64,000 nucleotides of DNA, taken from G965276675 sp965276675. GTDB taxonomy: Bacteria > Acidobacteriota > Terriglobia > Terriglobales > Acidobacteriaceae. Under the pieces are notes generated by a model, which saw only the letters and a program-made list of their open reading frames with translations, did not search any database and was not told the DNA's origin. Below, piece after piece: positions 35,751 to 44,568 of this stretch; position 1 is the first letter of the stretch, and each line of letters starts with the position of its first letter. The stretch spans positions 2,604,001 through 2,668,000 of the forward strand of contig OZ255624.1 of the NCBI GenBank assembly GCA_965276675.1. Direction: 5' to 3'. The translations under genes were made by a program, and so were the position numbers.

Positions 35751-36239
35751 TCATAGCTCGGTATCCTGGCGAATGCGATTGCGCAGGGCATCAGCGCGAG
35801 GGGTATGCGCGACAACAGGCATAGGGACGGTGCGGAACTTCCATTTGCGGACGACCAGGAAGACGCCACCGATGCCGAGCAGCAAGACGAGTGGCGGCAT
35901 GATCCAGGCTACGTGGTTGAACGAGGTAAACATTGGAGCGGCGAGAGCTGTCGGACCGTATTCGTTCTGGAAGTCGTGGAAGATAGTGTCGTTGCTGTCG
36001 CCGTTTTTGATGGAGGCCATGAGCTGCGTGCGCATCTTGTCGGAGTCCGGGCAGCCGACATGGTTGCACTCGCCGAGCAGCTCGTTGCAGCCGCAGGGGC
36101 ACATGATGCGGTGACCAAGCTTATCGAAGCGCGCTCCAGCATCGGCGCCGGCTGCAGGATCGCCTGCGCCGACGGCAACGATGATGACAAAAATAAGCAG
36201 AAAGAGCTGAAGTATTTTGGAAAACGGCCGATAAAGCAT
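35751..36239 (-). CDS. ccmH: Cytochrome c maturation protein CcmH, extended cysteine variant
   Basis: CcmH keeps the cysteines of apocytochrome c reduced for haem attachment in the periplasm. The 162-residue protein has an N-terminal leader/anchor (LQLFLLIFVIIVAVGAG), a CcmH/NrfF domain and a C-terminal helix (WIMPPLVLLLGIGGVFLVV). The redox motif is unusual: Cys47, Cys49 and Cys51 in RIMCPCGCNELL plus Cys58 and Cys63 in GECNHVGCP, instead of the classical RCxxC. The start abuts the ccmF stop without any gap, so translation is likely coupled. The variant may act with the small downstream CcmI-like protein. Confidence 0.88.
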   Translation of the reverse strand: MLYRPFSKILQLFLLIFVIIVAVGAGDPAAGADAGARFDKLGHRIMCPCGCNELLGECNHVGCPDSDKMRTQLMASIKNGDSNDTIFHDFQNEYGPTALAAPMFTSFNHVAWIMPPLVLLLGIGGVFLVVRKWKFRTVPMPVVAHTPRADALRNRIRQDTEL

Positions 36240-38312
36240 TTAGTCACCACCCCGCGCGAGTGAGGCAGCTGGATCGACGGGCATGAGCGGCCGCGCCGGG
36301 GAGGCGGTCCGCACGCGGCTGGCGGCGAGTGCGGCGGTAAGGTTAGGCGTCAGCGTGACGAGTGTGCCAAAGACCAGGACGCCGACGCCGATCCAGATCC
36401 AGGCGACGAGGGGGTTGAGGAAGATTTTGATGATGGGCCGGCCGGTGTCCGGGTTCTGACCGGCGTAGATAACGTATAGATCCCAAGCCAATGTCGAGTG
36501 GTTGGCGACCATGGTTGAGGTCTGCTGGGAGGCGACAAAGAAGCGCTTTTCGGGCGCCATCTGCGTCACTTTTTTACCGTTGCGGTAGACGTCAAGTAGC
36601 GCGTATTCGGTGTCGTAGTTGGGGTTGGACTCCTGCGTATAGTCCATACACACCAGCTTATAAGGCCCGACCTGCATGATCTGCTTAAAGTCCATCTCCT
36701 GTTCCGTTGAGCGATTGAAGGCAGACCCGGCAAAGCCGATAAAGATGATCACGACGCCGAAGTGAACGATGTAGCCGCCGTACCGGCGGGTGTTGCGCCG
36801 CGTGAGCTGCAGCATGGAGGCGAAGAGATTCTGCTGCGTGTGCTTCTGGATGACATGGGCGCCGCGCAGGAATTCAGAGCTGATTGCCGTAATGACACCT
36901 GCGCCTAGCGAGAAGGCTACCAACGAGTATAGGTAGGCCTCATCGTGCCAGGGCTTGAGGCCTGTCGCCATGAGCGCGATTGCAGTGCAGACGACCGCGA
37001 TGCCGGGCAAGACGAAGTTGCGGCGGATGGACTTGAGCGAGGCCGAGCGCCATGCCAGTAGAGGACCGATGCCGGTAAGGAGGAGCAGGAAGAGACCGAT
37101 AGGCAGCGCAATGCGGTTGTACCAGGGCGCGCCGACCGTGACTTTGTTGCCTTGCACATACTCCGAGATGATAGGGAAGAGAGTGCCCCAGAGAATGGTG
37201 AAGCAGGCAGCGAGCAGAACCAGGTTGTTGAACAGAAAGCTGGATTCCCGGGAGACCAGGGATTCGAGCTTATGTTCGGACTTGAGATGGTCGCGTTGCA
37301 GAATAAAGGTAAAGAGGCAGACAGCCAGAACGATGATCAGGAAGCCATAGAACCAGTTGCCGATGGAGGACTGCGCGAAAGCATGCACGGAGCTGACCAG
37401 GCCAGAGCGGGTGAGCAGCGTGCCCAGAATGGAGAGCAAGAAAGTGGAGAAGATCAGCCACACATTCCAGCTCTTCATCATGCCGCGCTTCTCCTGCATC
37501 ATGACGGAGTGCAGAAAGGCAGTGCCTGTGAGCCAGGGCATCAACGAGGCGTTCTCAACCGGGTCCCAGCCCCAGTAGCCTCCCCAGCCGAGCACGGAAT
37601 AAGCCCAGTGCGCGCCCAGAAAGATGCCGCAGGTAAGAAAGAGCCATGTCACCATCGTCCAGCGGCGGGTGATGTGAATCCACTTCTCACCTGGGTAGCG
37701 CATCATGAGCGCACCCAACGCAAAGGCGAAGGGCACCGTGAAGCCGACGTAGCCGAGGTAAAGCATCGGCGGATGGATAACCATCTCCGGATACTGCAGC
37801 AACGGATTCAGGCCGAAGCCATCTGCCGGAATTTGGCCCTGTACCAGAGCGAAGGGTGGCGCAGCAAAGTTAAGAAGCAAGAGGAAGAAGACTTGCACGC
37901 CGGAGAGAATGGTGGAGGCATATGCGGTTAGGCGAACGTCCACTTTATGGCGCAGGCGAAGAACCAGGCCATACGCCGCCAGGAGCCACGCCCAGAGAAG
38001 CAGGGAACCCTCCTGACCGGACCAGAGCGCGGAAAACTTATAGGCCCCCGGAAGTGCACGATTCGAATGGTGGAGGATGTAAGAGACAGAGAAGTCGTTC
38101 GTGAAGACCGCGTAGATCAACGCGAATGCGGCACAGGAGACAGCGAAGAAGCTACTGATACCCGAACGACGCGCCGTCTCCGCAAGGCGCTCTGGCGAGA
38201 CGCGCGTATGGGCGCCGGTTGCGAGTTGGCGCAGGGCCACGCCGCCGGCTAGTAGGGTATAGCCACTCAGAGCGAGCGCGAGCAAAAGAGCGAAGCTTCC
38301 AAATTCCGGCAT
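36240..38312 (-). CDS. ccmF: Haem lyase CcmF (cytochrome c maturation)
   Basis: CcmF is the membrane haem lyase that attaches haem to apocytochrome c. The 690-residue protein has about 14-15 helices, the periplasmic WWD haem-binding signature (GWGGYWGWDPVENASLMPWLTGTAF) and several conserved histidines (GAHWAYSVLG, FLHSVMM). The C-terminal region contains a large extracytoplasmic segment with EQEMDFKQIMQVGPYKLV. It is the first gene of the ccmF-ccmH-CcmI-like group; ccmA-E are not in this window. Confidence 0.94.
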   Translation of the reverse strand: MPEFGSFALLLALALSGYTLLAGGVALRQLATGAHTRVSPERLAETARRSGISSFFAVSCAAFALIYAVFTNDFSVSYILHHSNRALPGAYKFSALWSGQEGSLLLWAWLLAAYGLVLRLRHKVDVRLTAYASTILSGVQVFFLLLLNFAAPPFALVQGQIPADGFGLNPLLQYPEMVIHPPMLYLGYVGFTVPFAFALGALMMRYPGEKWIHITRRWTMVTWLFLTCGIFLGAHWAYSVLGWGGYWGWDPVENASLMPWLTGTAFLHSVMMQEKRGMMKSWNVWLIFSTFLLSILGTLLTRSGLVSSVHAFAQSSIGNWFYGFLIIVLAVCLFTFILQRDHLKSEHKLESLVSRESSFLFNNLVLLAACFTILWGTLFPIISEYVQGNKVTVGAPWYNRIALPIGLFLLLLTGIGPLLAWRSASLKSIRRNFVLPGIAVVCTAIALMATGLKPWHDEAYLYSLVAFSLGAGVITAISSEFLRGAHVIQKHTQQNLFASMLQLTRRNTRRYGGYIVHFGVVIIFIGFAGSAFNRSTEQEMDFKQIMQVGPYKLVCMDYTQESNPNYDTEYALLDVYRNGKKVTQMAPEKRFFVASQQTSTMVANHSTLAWDLYVIYAGQNPDTGRPIIKIFLNPLVAWIWIGVGVLVFGTLVTLTPNLTAALAASRVRTASPARPLMPVDPAASLARGGD

Positions 38313-38439
38313 GGCTATTTTGATTGTCGCAAAGCTGGTGCGTCAGCGGCAATCAATCGGAGGATGGAGACGCGTTGATCCACTCGCGTGTGGTGGAAAC
38401 GGATCAGGATGTCGGCTAAGGCTCGAAAAGAGAGGTCAC

Positions 38440-38847
38440 TTAGGCGATGCGGGACATGGGAGCCAGAGAGATCTCCGATGTCAAAGCGATCAGGGCATCC
38501 GGGGCGAGTGGTTTCAGCCGGAAGGTGACATCCAAGCCCTCATACTCGGCCTCGGCGTCCGGAAGCCCGCTCAGAACCAGAATCGGTGTCGTGACTCCCA
38601 TTTCGCGGAGTGCCTGCACGAACTCTGGCCCATTCATCTCGGGCATAAGGTGGTCGCTGATCACTAAGCAAAAAGGGCTCTGAACTGAGGTATGCACTAT
38701 GCTCTGAACGGCGGCAGAGCGAAAGATCTCGAGGCCCTGCGCGCCATTTTCGGCAACGATGACAGAGTGGCCAACCTTCTCCAGAATCATTCTGCGAGTC
38801 ATCGCCTGGATAGGATTGTCATCGACTAGCAGGATTTTGTGATTCAT
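38440..38847 (-). CDS. Single-domain response regulator (receiver only)
   Basis: The 135-residue protein is a stand-alone receiver: acidic pair Asp9-Asp10 in LLVDDNPIQ, phospho-acceptor Asp65 in VISDHLMPEMNG, Ser93 in VLSGLPD and Lys112 in FRLKPLAP. There is no output domain, so it should act by protein contact (CheY/Spo0F-like) or as a phosphate shuttle. No kinase gene is adjacent. Confidence 0.88.
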   Translation of the reverse strand: MNHKILLVDDNPIQAMTRRMILEKVGHSVIVAENGAQGLEIFRSAAVQSIVHTSVQSPFCLVISDHLMPEMNGPEFVQALREMGVTTPILVLSGLPDAEAEYEGLDVTFRLKPLAPDALIALTSEISLAPMSRIA

Positions 38848-38988
38848 CTCGGCCCAATGTGAACTTCAAATATGGATGAAGACCCGGTGAACTGGGTTGC
38901 TTCAAAGATGATGCATACCGGCCGCAGTTGCGGCTCGTCATCTACAACTTTTGTTGTACAGTGATTTGCCATTTGCACGCACAGTACC

Positions 38989-39249
38989 TCATTCGATCTC
39001 CAGGCGATGCTGTATCTCTTCCAGGCTGATTCCTTTGGTCTCCGGATAGAGGAAGAGGACAAGAACTGGAGTGCCATCATACTCCCGAAGAAGATGAAGG
39101 GATAGGCGGCGGAGCTGCCGGATTGACTTCTGGCGATGATGGGGAAAGAGGGCGGAGATGATCGCATTGACAATCCAGTGCGAGGAGCTGCCCAGGTTTT
39201 GGGTAGCACGCCACTTCCGTGCTTGCTCATGGGAATGCGGGAGGATCGA
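38989..39249 (-). pseudogene. Remnant of an MFS sugar-porter gene (C-terminal end, frameshifted)
   Basis: Reading the minus strand, three frames in succession give a recognisable sugar-porter C terminus: NLGSSSHWIVNAIISALFP (from about 39200 to 39145), then IIARSQSGSSAAYPFIFFG and MMALQF (to about 39065), then VLFLYPETKGISLEEIQHR ending EIE and a TGA at 38991-38989. The PETKG motif is the hallmark of the last cytoplasmic segment of these transporters. Two frameshifts are needed, one near a TTTCCCC run. No upstream part of the gene remains; the intact aldo/keto reductase gene starts on the other strand at 39298. Confidence 0.75.
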
Positions 39250-39297
39250 AGTGCACAGGGCTTGAATCTAAGGTGTTGGGAAGCGAAGGGAGCAACG

Positions 39298-40248
39298 ATG
39301 AAGCAGAGGCAATTAGGAAGATCAAGCCTGCAGGTAGCGCCGATCTGTTTGGGCGGGAATGTCTTCGGTTGGACGCTGGACGAGGCAAGTTCATTCACCG
39401 TGCTAGATGCAGCCGTGGAGCACGGATTGCGCTTTATCGATACGGCAGATGTGTACTCACGCTGGGCGCCGGGCCATCAGGGCGGCGAGTCGGAGACCAT
39501 CCTGGGCAAGTGGATGAAGGAGCGGGGAAATCGCGCGGAGATCGTGCTGGCGACCAAGGTCGGTATGGATATGGGCGGCGGCAAGGTGGGTCTCTCCAAA
39601 GCCCGCATTCACCAGGCGGCCGATGCATCGCTGAAACGCCTGCAGACCGATTACATCGATCTGTACCAGTCGCACAAAGACGATGAAGGGACGCCATTGG
39701 AGGAGACGATGAGCGCCTTTGCCGATCTGGTGCAGGCGGGAAAAGTGCGCGTGCTTGGCGCGTCGAACTACTCAGGAAAGCGGCTGGAGGAGGCGGAGGC
39801 TACTAGTGCGCGGCTCGGGCTGCCCCGGTACGAGAGCCTGCAGCCCAACTACAACCTCTATGCCCGCGAAGAGTTCGAGCGGGAGCTGCGCCCGGTCTGC
39901 GAGAAGCATGGCATCGGCGTCATCAGCTACTACTCGCTGGCGAGCGGCTTCCTTACTGGCAAGTATCGCTCCGAAGCGGACCTGGGGAAGAGTGCGCGCG
40001 GCGGTGGCGTAAAGCAGTATATGAACGAGCGCGGCATGCGCATCCTTGGAGCCCTGGATGCGGTGGCGAAGGAGCGCAACAGCAAGCCGGCAGCGGTCGC
40101 GCTGTCCTGGCTTATCGCCCAGCTCACGATCGTTTCACCCATCGCTAGCGCGACAGGAGTTGAGCAGGTGAAGAGCCTGGCTGAGGCAGCGGAGCTCCAG
40201 CTCAGCAGCGAGGATCTTGCGCAGCTCGATGCGGCAAGTGCGTACTGA
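39298..40248 (+). CDS. Aldo/keto reductase
   Basis: The 316-residue oxidoreductase starts MKQRQLGRSSLQVAPICLGG, and the AKR tetrad is present: Asp/Tyr in FIDTADVYSRWAPGHQGGESE, Lys in VLATKVGMDMGG and His in LYQSHKDDEGTP. The C-terminal SPIASATGVEQVKSLAEA binds cofactor. The ATG at 39298 has GAAGGGAG upstream; the frame stays open back to 39136 but that stretch is pseudogene sequence in antisense. The GNAT gene follows 12 bases downstream. Confidence 0.9.
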   Translation: MKQRQLGRSSLQVAPICLGGNVFGWTLDEASSFTVLDAAVEHGLRFIDTADVYSRWAPGHQGGESETILGKWMKERGNRAEIVLATKVGMDMGGGKVGLSKARIHQAADASLKRLQTDYIDLYQSHKDDEGTPLEETMSAFADLVQAGKVRVLGASNYSGKRLEEAEATSARLGLPRYESLQPNYNLYAREEFERELRPVCEKHGIGVISYYSLASGFLTGKYRSEADLGKSARGGGVKQYMNERGMRILGALDAVAKERNSKPAAVALSWLIAQLTIVSPIASATGVEQVKSLAEAAELQLSSEDLAQLDAASAY

Positions 40249-40260
40249 GGGTGGTAAGGC

Positions 40261-40770
40261 ATGGATGCTCAACTGACGATTCGAGAGTTCCGCTCCAGTG
40301 ATGCAGTCCCCTTCCGCTCGCTGAACGAAGCCTGGATCGAACGCTACTTTGCCCTAGAGCCGAAAGACCGAGAGGTGCTGGAGCGTCCAGAGGAGAAGAT
40401 CCTCGCCCTTGGTGGCAAAATCCTAATCGCGGAGTTCGGTGGTGGATTGGGGGCCGAAGTCGTCGGCTGCTGTGCTTTGGTTCCGCGCGGGTCGAGGTTG
40501 GCTACTGGTCAGGGCTACCGCGAATACGAACTGGCCAAGATGACGGTGCGGGAGGACGCGCGAGGAAGAGGAGTGGGAGCCGCTCTAGTGCAGTCCGCTC
40601 TCGAAATGGCTCGGGAGGCCGGCGCCACCCAGCTTTACCTCGAGTCGAACTCCAAATTAAGTACGGCAGTGCGGCTTTATGAGCGCATGGGCTTTACGCA
40701 TGTACCCGCCGAGCGCCGCCGCGTAACTCCCTATGCGCGGGCGGACGTCCAGATGGAGCTCAAACTGTAA
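40261..40770 (+). CDS. GNAT family N-acetyltransferase
   Basis: The 169-residue protein has the acetyl-CoA-binding core LAKMTVREDARGRGVGAALVQSALEMAREAG (motif A) followed by LYLESNSKLSTAVRLYERMGF (motif B). The substrate is not evident. It probably shares a transcript with the aldo/keto reductase. Its last 11 bases overlap the 3' end of the opposite-strand small gene. Confidence 0.88.
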   Translation: MDAQLTIREFRSSDAVPFRSLNEAWIERYFALEPKDREVLERPEEKILALGGKILIAEFGGGLGAEVVGCCALVPRGSRLATGQGYREYELAKMTVREDARGRGVGAALVQSALEMAREAGATQLYLESNSKLSTAVRLYERMGFTHVPAERRRVTPYARADVQMELKL

Positions 40771-41032
40771 GCCGCCCGGGACAGCTCCCGAACTGCTGCA
40801 AGCTTTTCGCTAGCTGCTCGAGTTTTCCTGGATCCTTTGTGCGCCAGGAAAACTCACACCAGCCTGTCACCTGACCTTCCGGCGATACCTGCTGCTCCGT
40901 GTAGACGCAGCTCAGGAGCCGGTCTGCAGGCTCTTGTCGCCAGGTGTTCCCTGCGTCTTGCACCCGCGTAGAGCCTCTCTCCCAGCCGCGCGGGGTCAAG
41001 TGCCACTCGGTCCATTCTTTGCGAATCGGCAT
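40760..41032 (-). CDS. Small conserved-looking protein of unknown function
   Basis: The 90-residue product (MPIRKEWTEWHLTPRGWERGS start; WCEFSWRTKDPGKLEQLAKSLQQFG near the end) has a balanced composition and a beta-strand/helix alternation that reads as a real protein rather than a shadow frame. It is rich in Trp. There is no signal peptide. No ATG overlap with neighbours; it is convergent with the GNAT gene. I do not recognise a named family. Confidence 0.6.
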   Translation of the reverse strand: MPIRKEWTEWHLTPRGWERGSTRVQDAGNTWRQEPADRLLSCVYTEQQVSPEGQVTGWCEFSWRTKDPGKLEQLAKSLQQFGSCPGRLTV

Positions 41033-41070
41033 AGATGGTTGGTCCGGTTTGGTGGCTGTTGCGGAGTTAT

Positions 41071-41250
41071 TTACTTGTCGTGAATTGCCTGGTGTACATG
41101 CTGGACGGCTTCACCCTTGAGTTCGAGGTGGTGGACGTCAAGTGCGTGCTGCTCGATCTGTGGAATCATCTCCTCTTCCGAGTTGCCCTCCAGGTGCCAG
41201 TTACATTCCTTGTATCCCACGTCTGCGCAACGGAATTCCTTGGTCGCCAT
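41071..41250 (-). CDS. DUF1059 small protein
   Basis: This 59-residue gene was found by direct translation. The product begins MATKEFRCADVGYKECNWHLEG, continues NSEEEMIPQIEQHALDVHHL, and ends HVHQAIHDK. This is the DUF1059 pattern: an N-terminal beta hairpin with CxxVGxxxCxW, then a helix with AHxxDxHxL-like spacing. Histidines and two cysteines suggest metal binding but this is unproven. AGGAGA sits a few bases before the ATG at 41250, supporting expression. Confidence 0.85.
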   Translation of the reverse strand: MATKEFRCADVGYKECNWHLEGNSEEEMIPQIEQHALDVHHLELKGEAVQHVHQAIHDK

Positions 41251-41388
41251 GTGTCGTCTCCTGTGCTTGATACGTGGTTGGGATGCAGGATCGGCCCGTT
41301 CGTGTTTGACCGTTCTCCTGCAGTCGCGTTTCGTCGCGGGAGATGGACAGCCCTGCTCCCGATTTGCTGTAACGTCAAAACGGGCGGC

Positions 41389-42771
41389 TCATCTGACTGC
41401 GAGCAGCACCCGCAGATCGCGGAGATTGTTTCCGGTGGGACCCGTGACCACGCTGTCGCCCAGAGCGGTGAAGAGCGGCCCGGAGTCAAAGCTGGCCAGC
41501 GACGTTCGAGGGTCGAAGCCGTAGGCCAGAGCACGGTTAACCGTGGTAGCGTCCGCGATGGCGCCGGCGGCTGAGCTGTTGCCGTCGACACCGTCGCTTC
41601 CGGCGGAAAGTACGACAACGGGCTCCGAACTCGCTCGCGAGTGGAGAGCAAGAGCACAGGCGAGCGCGAACTGCTGGTTGCGTCCGCCGATGCCGGGATG
41701 TGGGCCCAGCTTTACCGTCACCTCACCACCAGAGAGCAGGCAGACGCGGCCATGCTCAGGCTGCAGTTCATCGAGCCGGTCGAGCAGATAGCGAGCTGCG
41801 TCGTCGTAGCTCCAATCGTCGCAGGTGTTGTCGATGAAGACGCGAAAACCGAGCTTTGTCGCGTGCATGCTGGCGGCGTGGACCAGGTCGTCGTTGGACA
41901 GCAACGTGAGCAGCCAGGAGTTCACTGCCGGTTGAGCTCTGGTGAAATTGACTTTGTCGCCTGGGGTCTCTGGAAGGTCGGGCCGGGCAAAGAAGGTGCG
42001 GACGGCGGGCGGAAACTGCTCGGCCATGCGGTAGCGGTCGATGACCGCACGGCAGTCCTCGATCGTGGAGCGATCCGGCAAAGTGGGTGCGGAGGCGAGC
42101 GCATCGAGCTCGCTCAAGGGTACATCGGCGAGCTGCAGAGTGAGCTTCCGGGCAAGGGGAGCGGCAGCGGCGAGGCGTCCCCCTTTGACCGCGGAGAAGT
42201 GTTTGCGGACCACGTTGATCTCGGCGATGGTCGCGCCCGAGCCGATCAGAGCTTTATGGAACGCTACCGTGTCGTCAAGCGAGATGCCGGGATCGAGCGG
42301 GAGCTCAAAGAGCGTGCTGCCCCCGCCGCTGATCAGAAAGAAGACAAAGCTCTCCCCGGTGGTCTCGTGCATGAGCTGGAGTGCTGCCTGGGCCGCCTTG
42401 AAGGAATCGGAGTTTGGTAGCGGGTGACCGGCAGCATAGTAGCGGAAGTCCGGCGCACGTTCGGCGGGTTCGGAGGGAGCACAGCAGAGCCCGCGAACCT
42501 TGAAGCTCTTCGGCAGCCGGTCGAGCAGGATCCCCAGCATGGGCGCGGCTGCCTTGCCCAGTGCGACGACGCGTAGGTCCGCAAACTCGCTGAGGTGGAT
42601 GCGTACAGGCTCGGAGTTCCCAAGCGGGCGAAGGACCAACTCACTGTCTTTGAAGTGAAGGTGCTGGTCGAAGACCAACTCGATGCCGGTTCCTGCGAGA
42701 GCCTGCGCGAAGATGCTGTGGGCTGCCGTGTGCAGCTCTTCCAACGCGGATTTGGTAGGCGTGGAGTTCAT
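41389..42771 (-). CDS. Glycerate kinase (DUF4147/MOFRL, glycerate 2-kinase type)
   Basis: The enzyme phosphorylates D-glycerate, feeding glyoxylate or serine-type breakdown into lower glycolysis. The 460-residue protein has the two-domain layout: N-terminal DUF4147 Rossmann-like part (VVALGKAAAPMLGILLDRL, ISGGGSTLFELP, NVVRKHFSAVKGGRLA) and C-terminal MOFRL part (CLLSGGEVTVKLG, GGRNQQFALACALAL, LSAGSDGVDGNSSAAGAI). The ATG starts ten bases after the stop of the upstream hydrolase gene on the same strand, so co-transcription is likely. Confidence 0.92.
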   Translation of the reverse strand: MNSTPTKSALEELHTAAHSIFAQALAGTGIELVFDQHLHFKDSELVLRPLGNSEPVRIHLSEFADLRVVALGKAAAPMLGILLDRLPKSFKVRGLCCAPSEPAERAPDFRYYAAGHPLPNSDSFKAAQAALQLMHETTGESFVFFLISGGGSTLFELPLDPGISLDDTVAFHKALIGSGATIAEINVVRKHFSAVKGGRLAAAAPLARKLTLQLADVPLSELDALASAPTLPDRSTIEDCRAVIDRYRMAEQFPPAVRTFFARPDLPETPGDKVNFTRAQPAVNSWLLTLLSNDDLVHAASMHATKLGFRVFIDNTCDDWSYDDAARYLLDRLDELQPEHGRVCLLSGGEVTVKLGPHPGIGGRNQQFALACALALHSRASSEPVVVLSAGSDGVDGNSSAAGAIADATTVNRALAYGFDPRTSLASFDSGPLFTALGDSVVTGPTGNNLRDLRVLLAVR

Positions 42772-42780
42772 GAGTGCACG

Positions 42781-43473
42781 CTACTCGGACACTGGCGCGA
42801 GGAAGAATCTTGATTCGAGCCAGCTACCCAGGGCCGCTTGCATGAGCGGGAGCTTGCCCACGAAAAAGTGGTCGGCGCCCGGAACCCAGACAAGCGAAGC
42901 TGGTTGCGCGGCTGTGCGGACCGCCGCTGTCACTTCGTCTCGCGGGCCGTACTGGTCCTCCGTGCCACTGATGAAGAATTTAGGGAGCGTGCATGATCCG
43001 AGAAAGCTGTAGCTGTACTCACGACCCTCCGCGCGGACGGGAAGTCCGAGCGCGGCGAAGCCCTTCACTCGATCCTCGCCACAGCAGGCCCGCAGCCCGA
43101 CGTTAGCGCCAAAGGAGAAGCCAGCGACCAGGATGGGCAGACCGTACTCGCGTTCGAGCCAATCGAGTGCAGCCGTGACGTCCCTGGTCTCACCGTGGCC
43201 GTCGTCGTGCTCGCCCTCGCTCAGGCCAGTACTGCGAAAGTTGAAGCGCAGCACGGGAAGCCCGAAGCCCTGAAAGGTCTTCATCGCGTGATAGACGACC
43301 TTGTTGTGCAGGGTGCCGCCGCCCTTGGGATGGGGGTGACAGACGAGCGCGGAGTAGCGCGCATCGCTCCGGCCCGTATTCAGAAAGGCCTCCAGCCTGC
43401 CGGCTGGTCCGCGCAGGTCGACCGAGCGGAGACGGCTCGTCTGCGAATCCGGATTTTCAATGTCGGTCGCCAT
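42781..43473 (-). CDS. Alpha/beta hydrolase (HPHPxxGG family)
   Basis: The 230-residue protein shows ALVCHPHPKGGGTLHNKVVY, typical of small bacterial hydrolases related to dienelactone hydrolases. The triad is visible: nucleophile in GFSFGANVG, acid in GTEDQYGP and histidine in PGADHFFVG. No signal peptide. It lies upstream of the glycerate kinase gene, ten bases away, and divergent from the M20 peptidase. Substrate unknown. Confidence 0.86.
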   Translation of the reverse strand: MATDIENPDSQTSRLRSVDLRGPAGRLEAFLNTGRSDARYSALVCHPHPKGGGTLHNKVVYHAMKTFQGFGLPVLRFNFRSTGLSEGEHDDGHGETRDVTAALDWLEREYGLPILVAGFSFGANVGLRACCGEDRVKGFAALGLPVRAEGREYSYSFLGSCTLPKFFISGTEDQYGPRDEVTAAVRTAAQPASLVWVPGADHFFVGKLPLMQAALGSWLESRFFLAPVSE

Positions 43474-43506
43474 GGTCTCTTCTCATTGTAAAGAATCGTC
43501 TCAGGT

Positions 43507-44568
43507 ATGCTGAAACACACCATGAAGCTCGATCCAGTGCAGTTGACGCGGCAGCTGATTGACATCGAATCCACCTCGTACGGCGAGGGTCCGGTGGGAG
43601 AGTTTCTCGCTGAGTTTCTTGCCGGGCGCGGCTTTGCAGTTGAGAAGATGCACGTGGAAGGCGCGGGTGAGGGCAAGGCCACCACGGACCGCTTCAACGT
43701 CTATGCGGACGGCTTTTCAGGCAACCGGGGCGAGCGGCCGGACGTGGTGCTGTCAACGCACATGGACACGGTACCGCCCTATATCCGGAGCAGCGAGGAC
43801 GATGGCTTCATCTACGGTCGCGGCGCGTGCGATGCCAAGGGTATTATCGTGGCGCAGATTGGCGCTGCCGAGCGATTGCGCGCGGGTGGGGTGAAGGCCG
43901 GGCTGCTATTTGTGGTGGGCGAGGAGCGCGACTCGGCTGGCGCGAAGGTCGCCAACGAGCAGCCGAAGGGCAGCCGTTTTTTGATCAATGGCGAGCCTAC
44001 AGATAACCGTCTAGCGCTCGCGTCCAAGGGCGCGTTGCGGGCCGTGGTACGCTCGCGGGGCAAGATGGCGCACTCCGCCTATCCGGAGCTGGGTGAGAGT
44101 GCGGTGCATAAACTGATCGCGGCGCTGGACCGGGTGCTGCAGGTGCCGCTGCCGACCGCAGAAGGTGTGGGGCCAAGCACGCTAAATATTGGTGTGATTG
44201 AAGGCGGCCGCGCACCGAATGTTATTGCCGATGCGGCAGAGGCGCAGGTGCTGGTGCGTCTGGTTGGCGCATCGGACGAGACGCGCGCCGCACTCGAACG
44301 CGCAGTCTCTGGTCTGGCGGAGATCGACTTCACGCTTGAGATCCCGTTCATCCGCTTCCGGGAGATCGCTGGCCTGGAGGGCAAGGTAGAGACCATGATT
44401 GCGTCGTTCACAACGGACGTTCCGGCGCTGACGAATTGGGGTGAGCCGCTGCTGCTGGGGCCAGGCTCGATCCACGTGGCGCATACGCCGCATGAACGGC
44501 TGGCTAAGCAGGAGCTCTTGGCGGCTATTGAGCTCTACGCAGAAGTCGCCGGGCGATTGGTGGCATGA
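43507..44568 (+). CDS. M20 family metallopeptidase (ArgE/DapE-like)
   Basis: The 353-residue zinc hydrolase contains the metal ligand segments STHMDTVPP, GRGACDAKGIIVAQ, VVGEERDSAGAKV and a late HVAHTPHERLAKQEL histidine. This layout matches ArgE/DapE/carboxypeptidase-type deacylases. The dimerisation domain (GALRAVVRSRGKMAHSAYPE) is intact. An internal ATG at 43522 (MKLDPVQLT) is an equally good start. The stop overlaps the next gene as ATGA. Confidence 0.9.
   Translation: MLKHTMKLDPVQLTRQLIDIESTSYGEGPVGEFLAEFLAGRGFAVEKMHVEGAGEGKATTDRFNVYADGFSGNRGERPDVVLSTHMDTVPPYIRSSEDDGFIYGRGACDAKGIIVAQIGAAERLRAGGVKAGLLFVVGEERDSAGAKVANEQPKGSRFLINGEPTDNRLALASKGALRAVVRSRGKMAHSAYPELGESAVHKLIAALDRVLQVPLPTAEGVGPSTLNIGVIEGGRAPNVIADAAEAQVLVRLVGASDETRAALERAVSGLAEIDFTLEIPFIRFREIAGLEGKVETMIASFTTDVPALTNWGEPLLLGPGSIHVAHTPHERLAKQELLAAIELYAEVAGRLVA

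Noticed and set aside
37152..37931. 259-codon plus-strand frame opposite ccmF
   Set aside because: Shadow of the haem lyase gene; composition is that of reversed membrane-protein codons.
38844..39398. 184-codon minus-strand frame across the transporter remnant
   Set aside because: It joins one frame of the decayed sugar-porter sequence to antisense of the aldo/keto reductase; better explained as a pseudogene.
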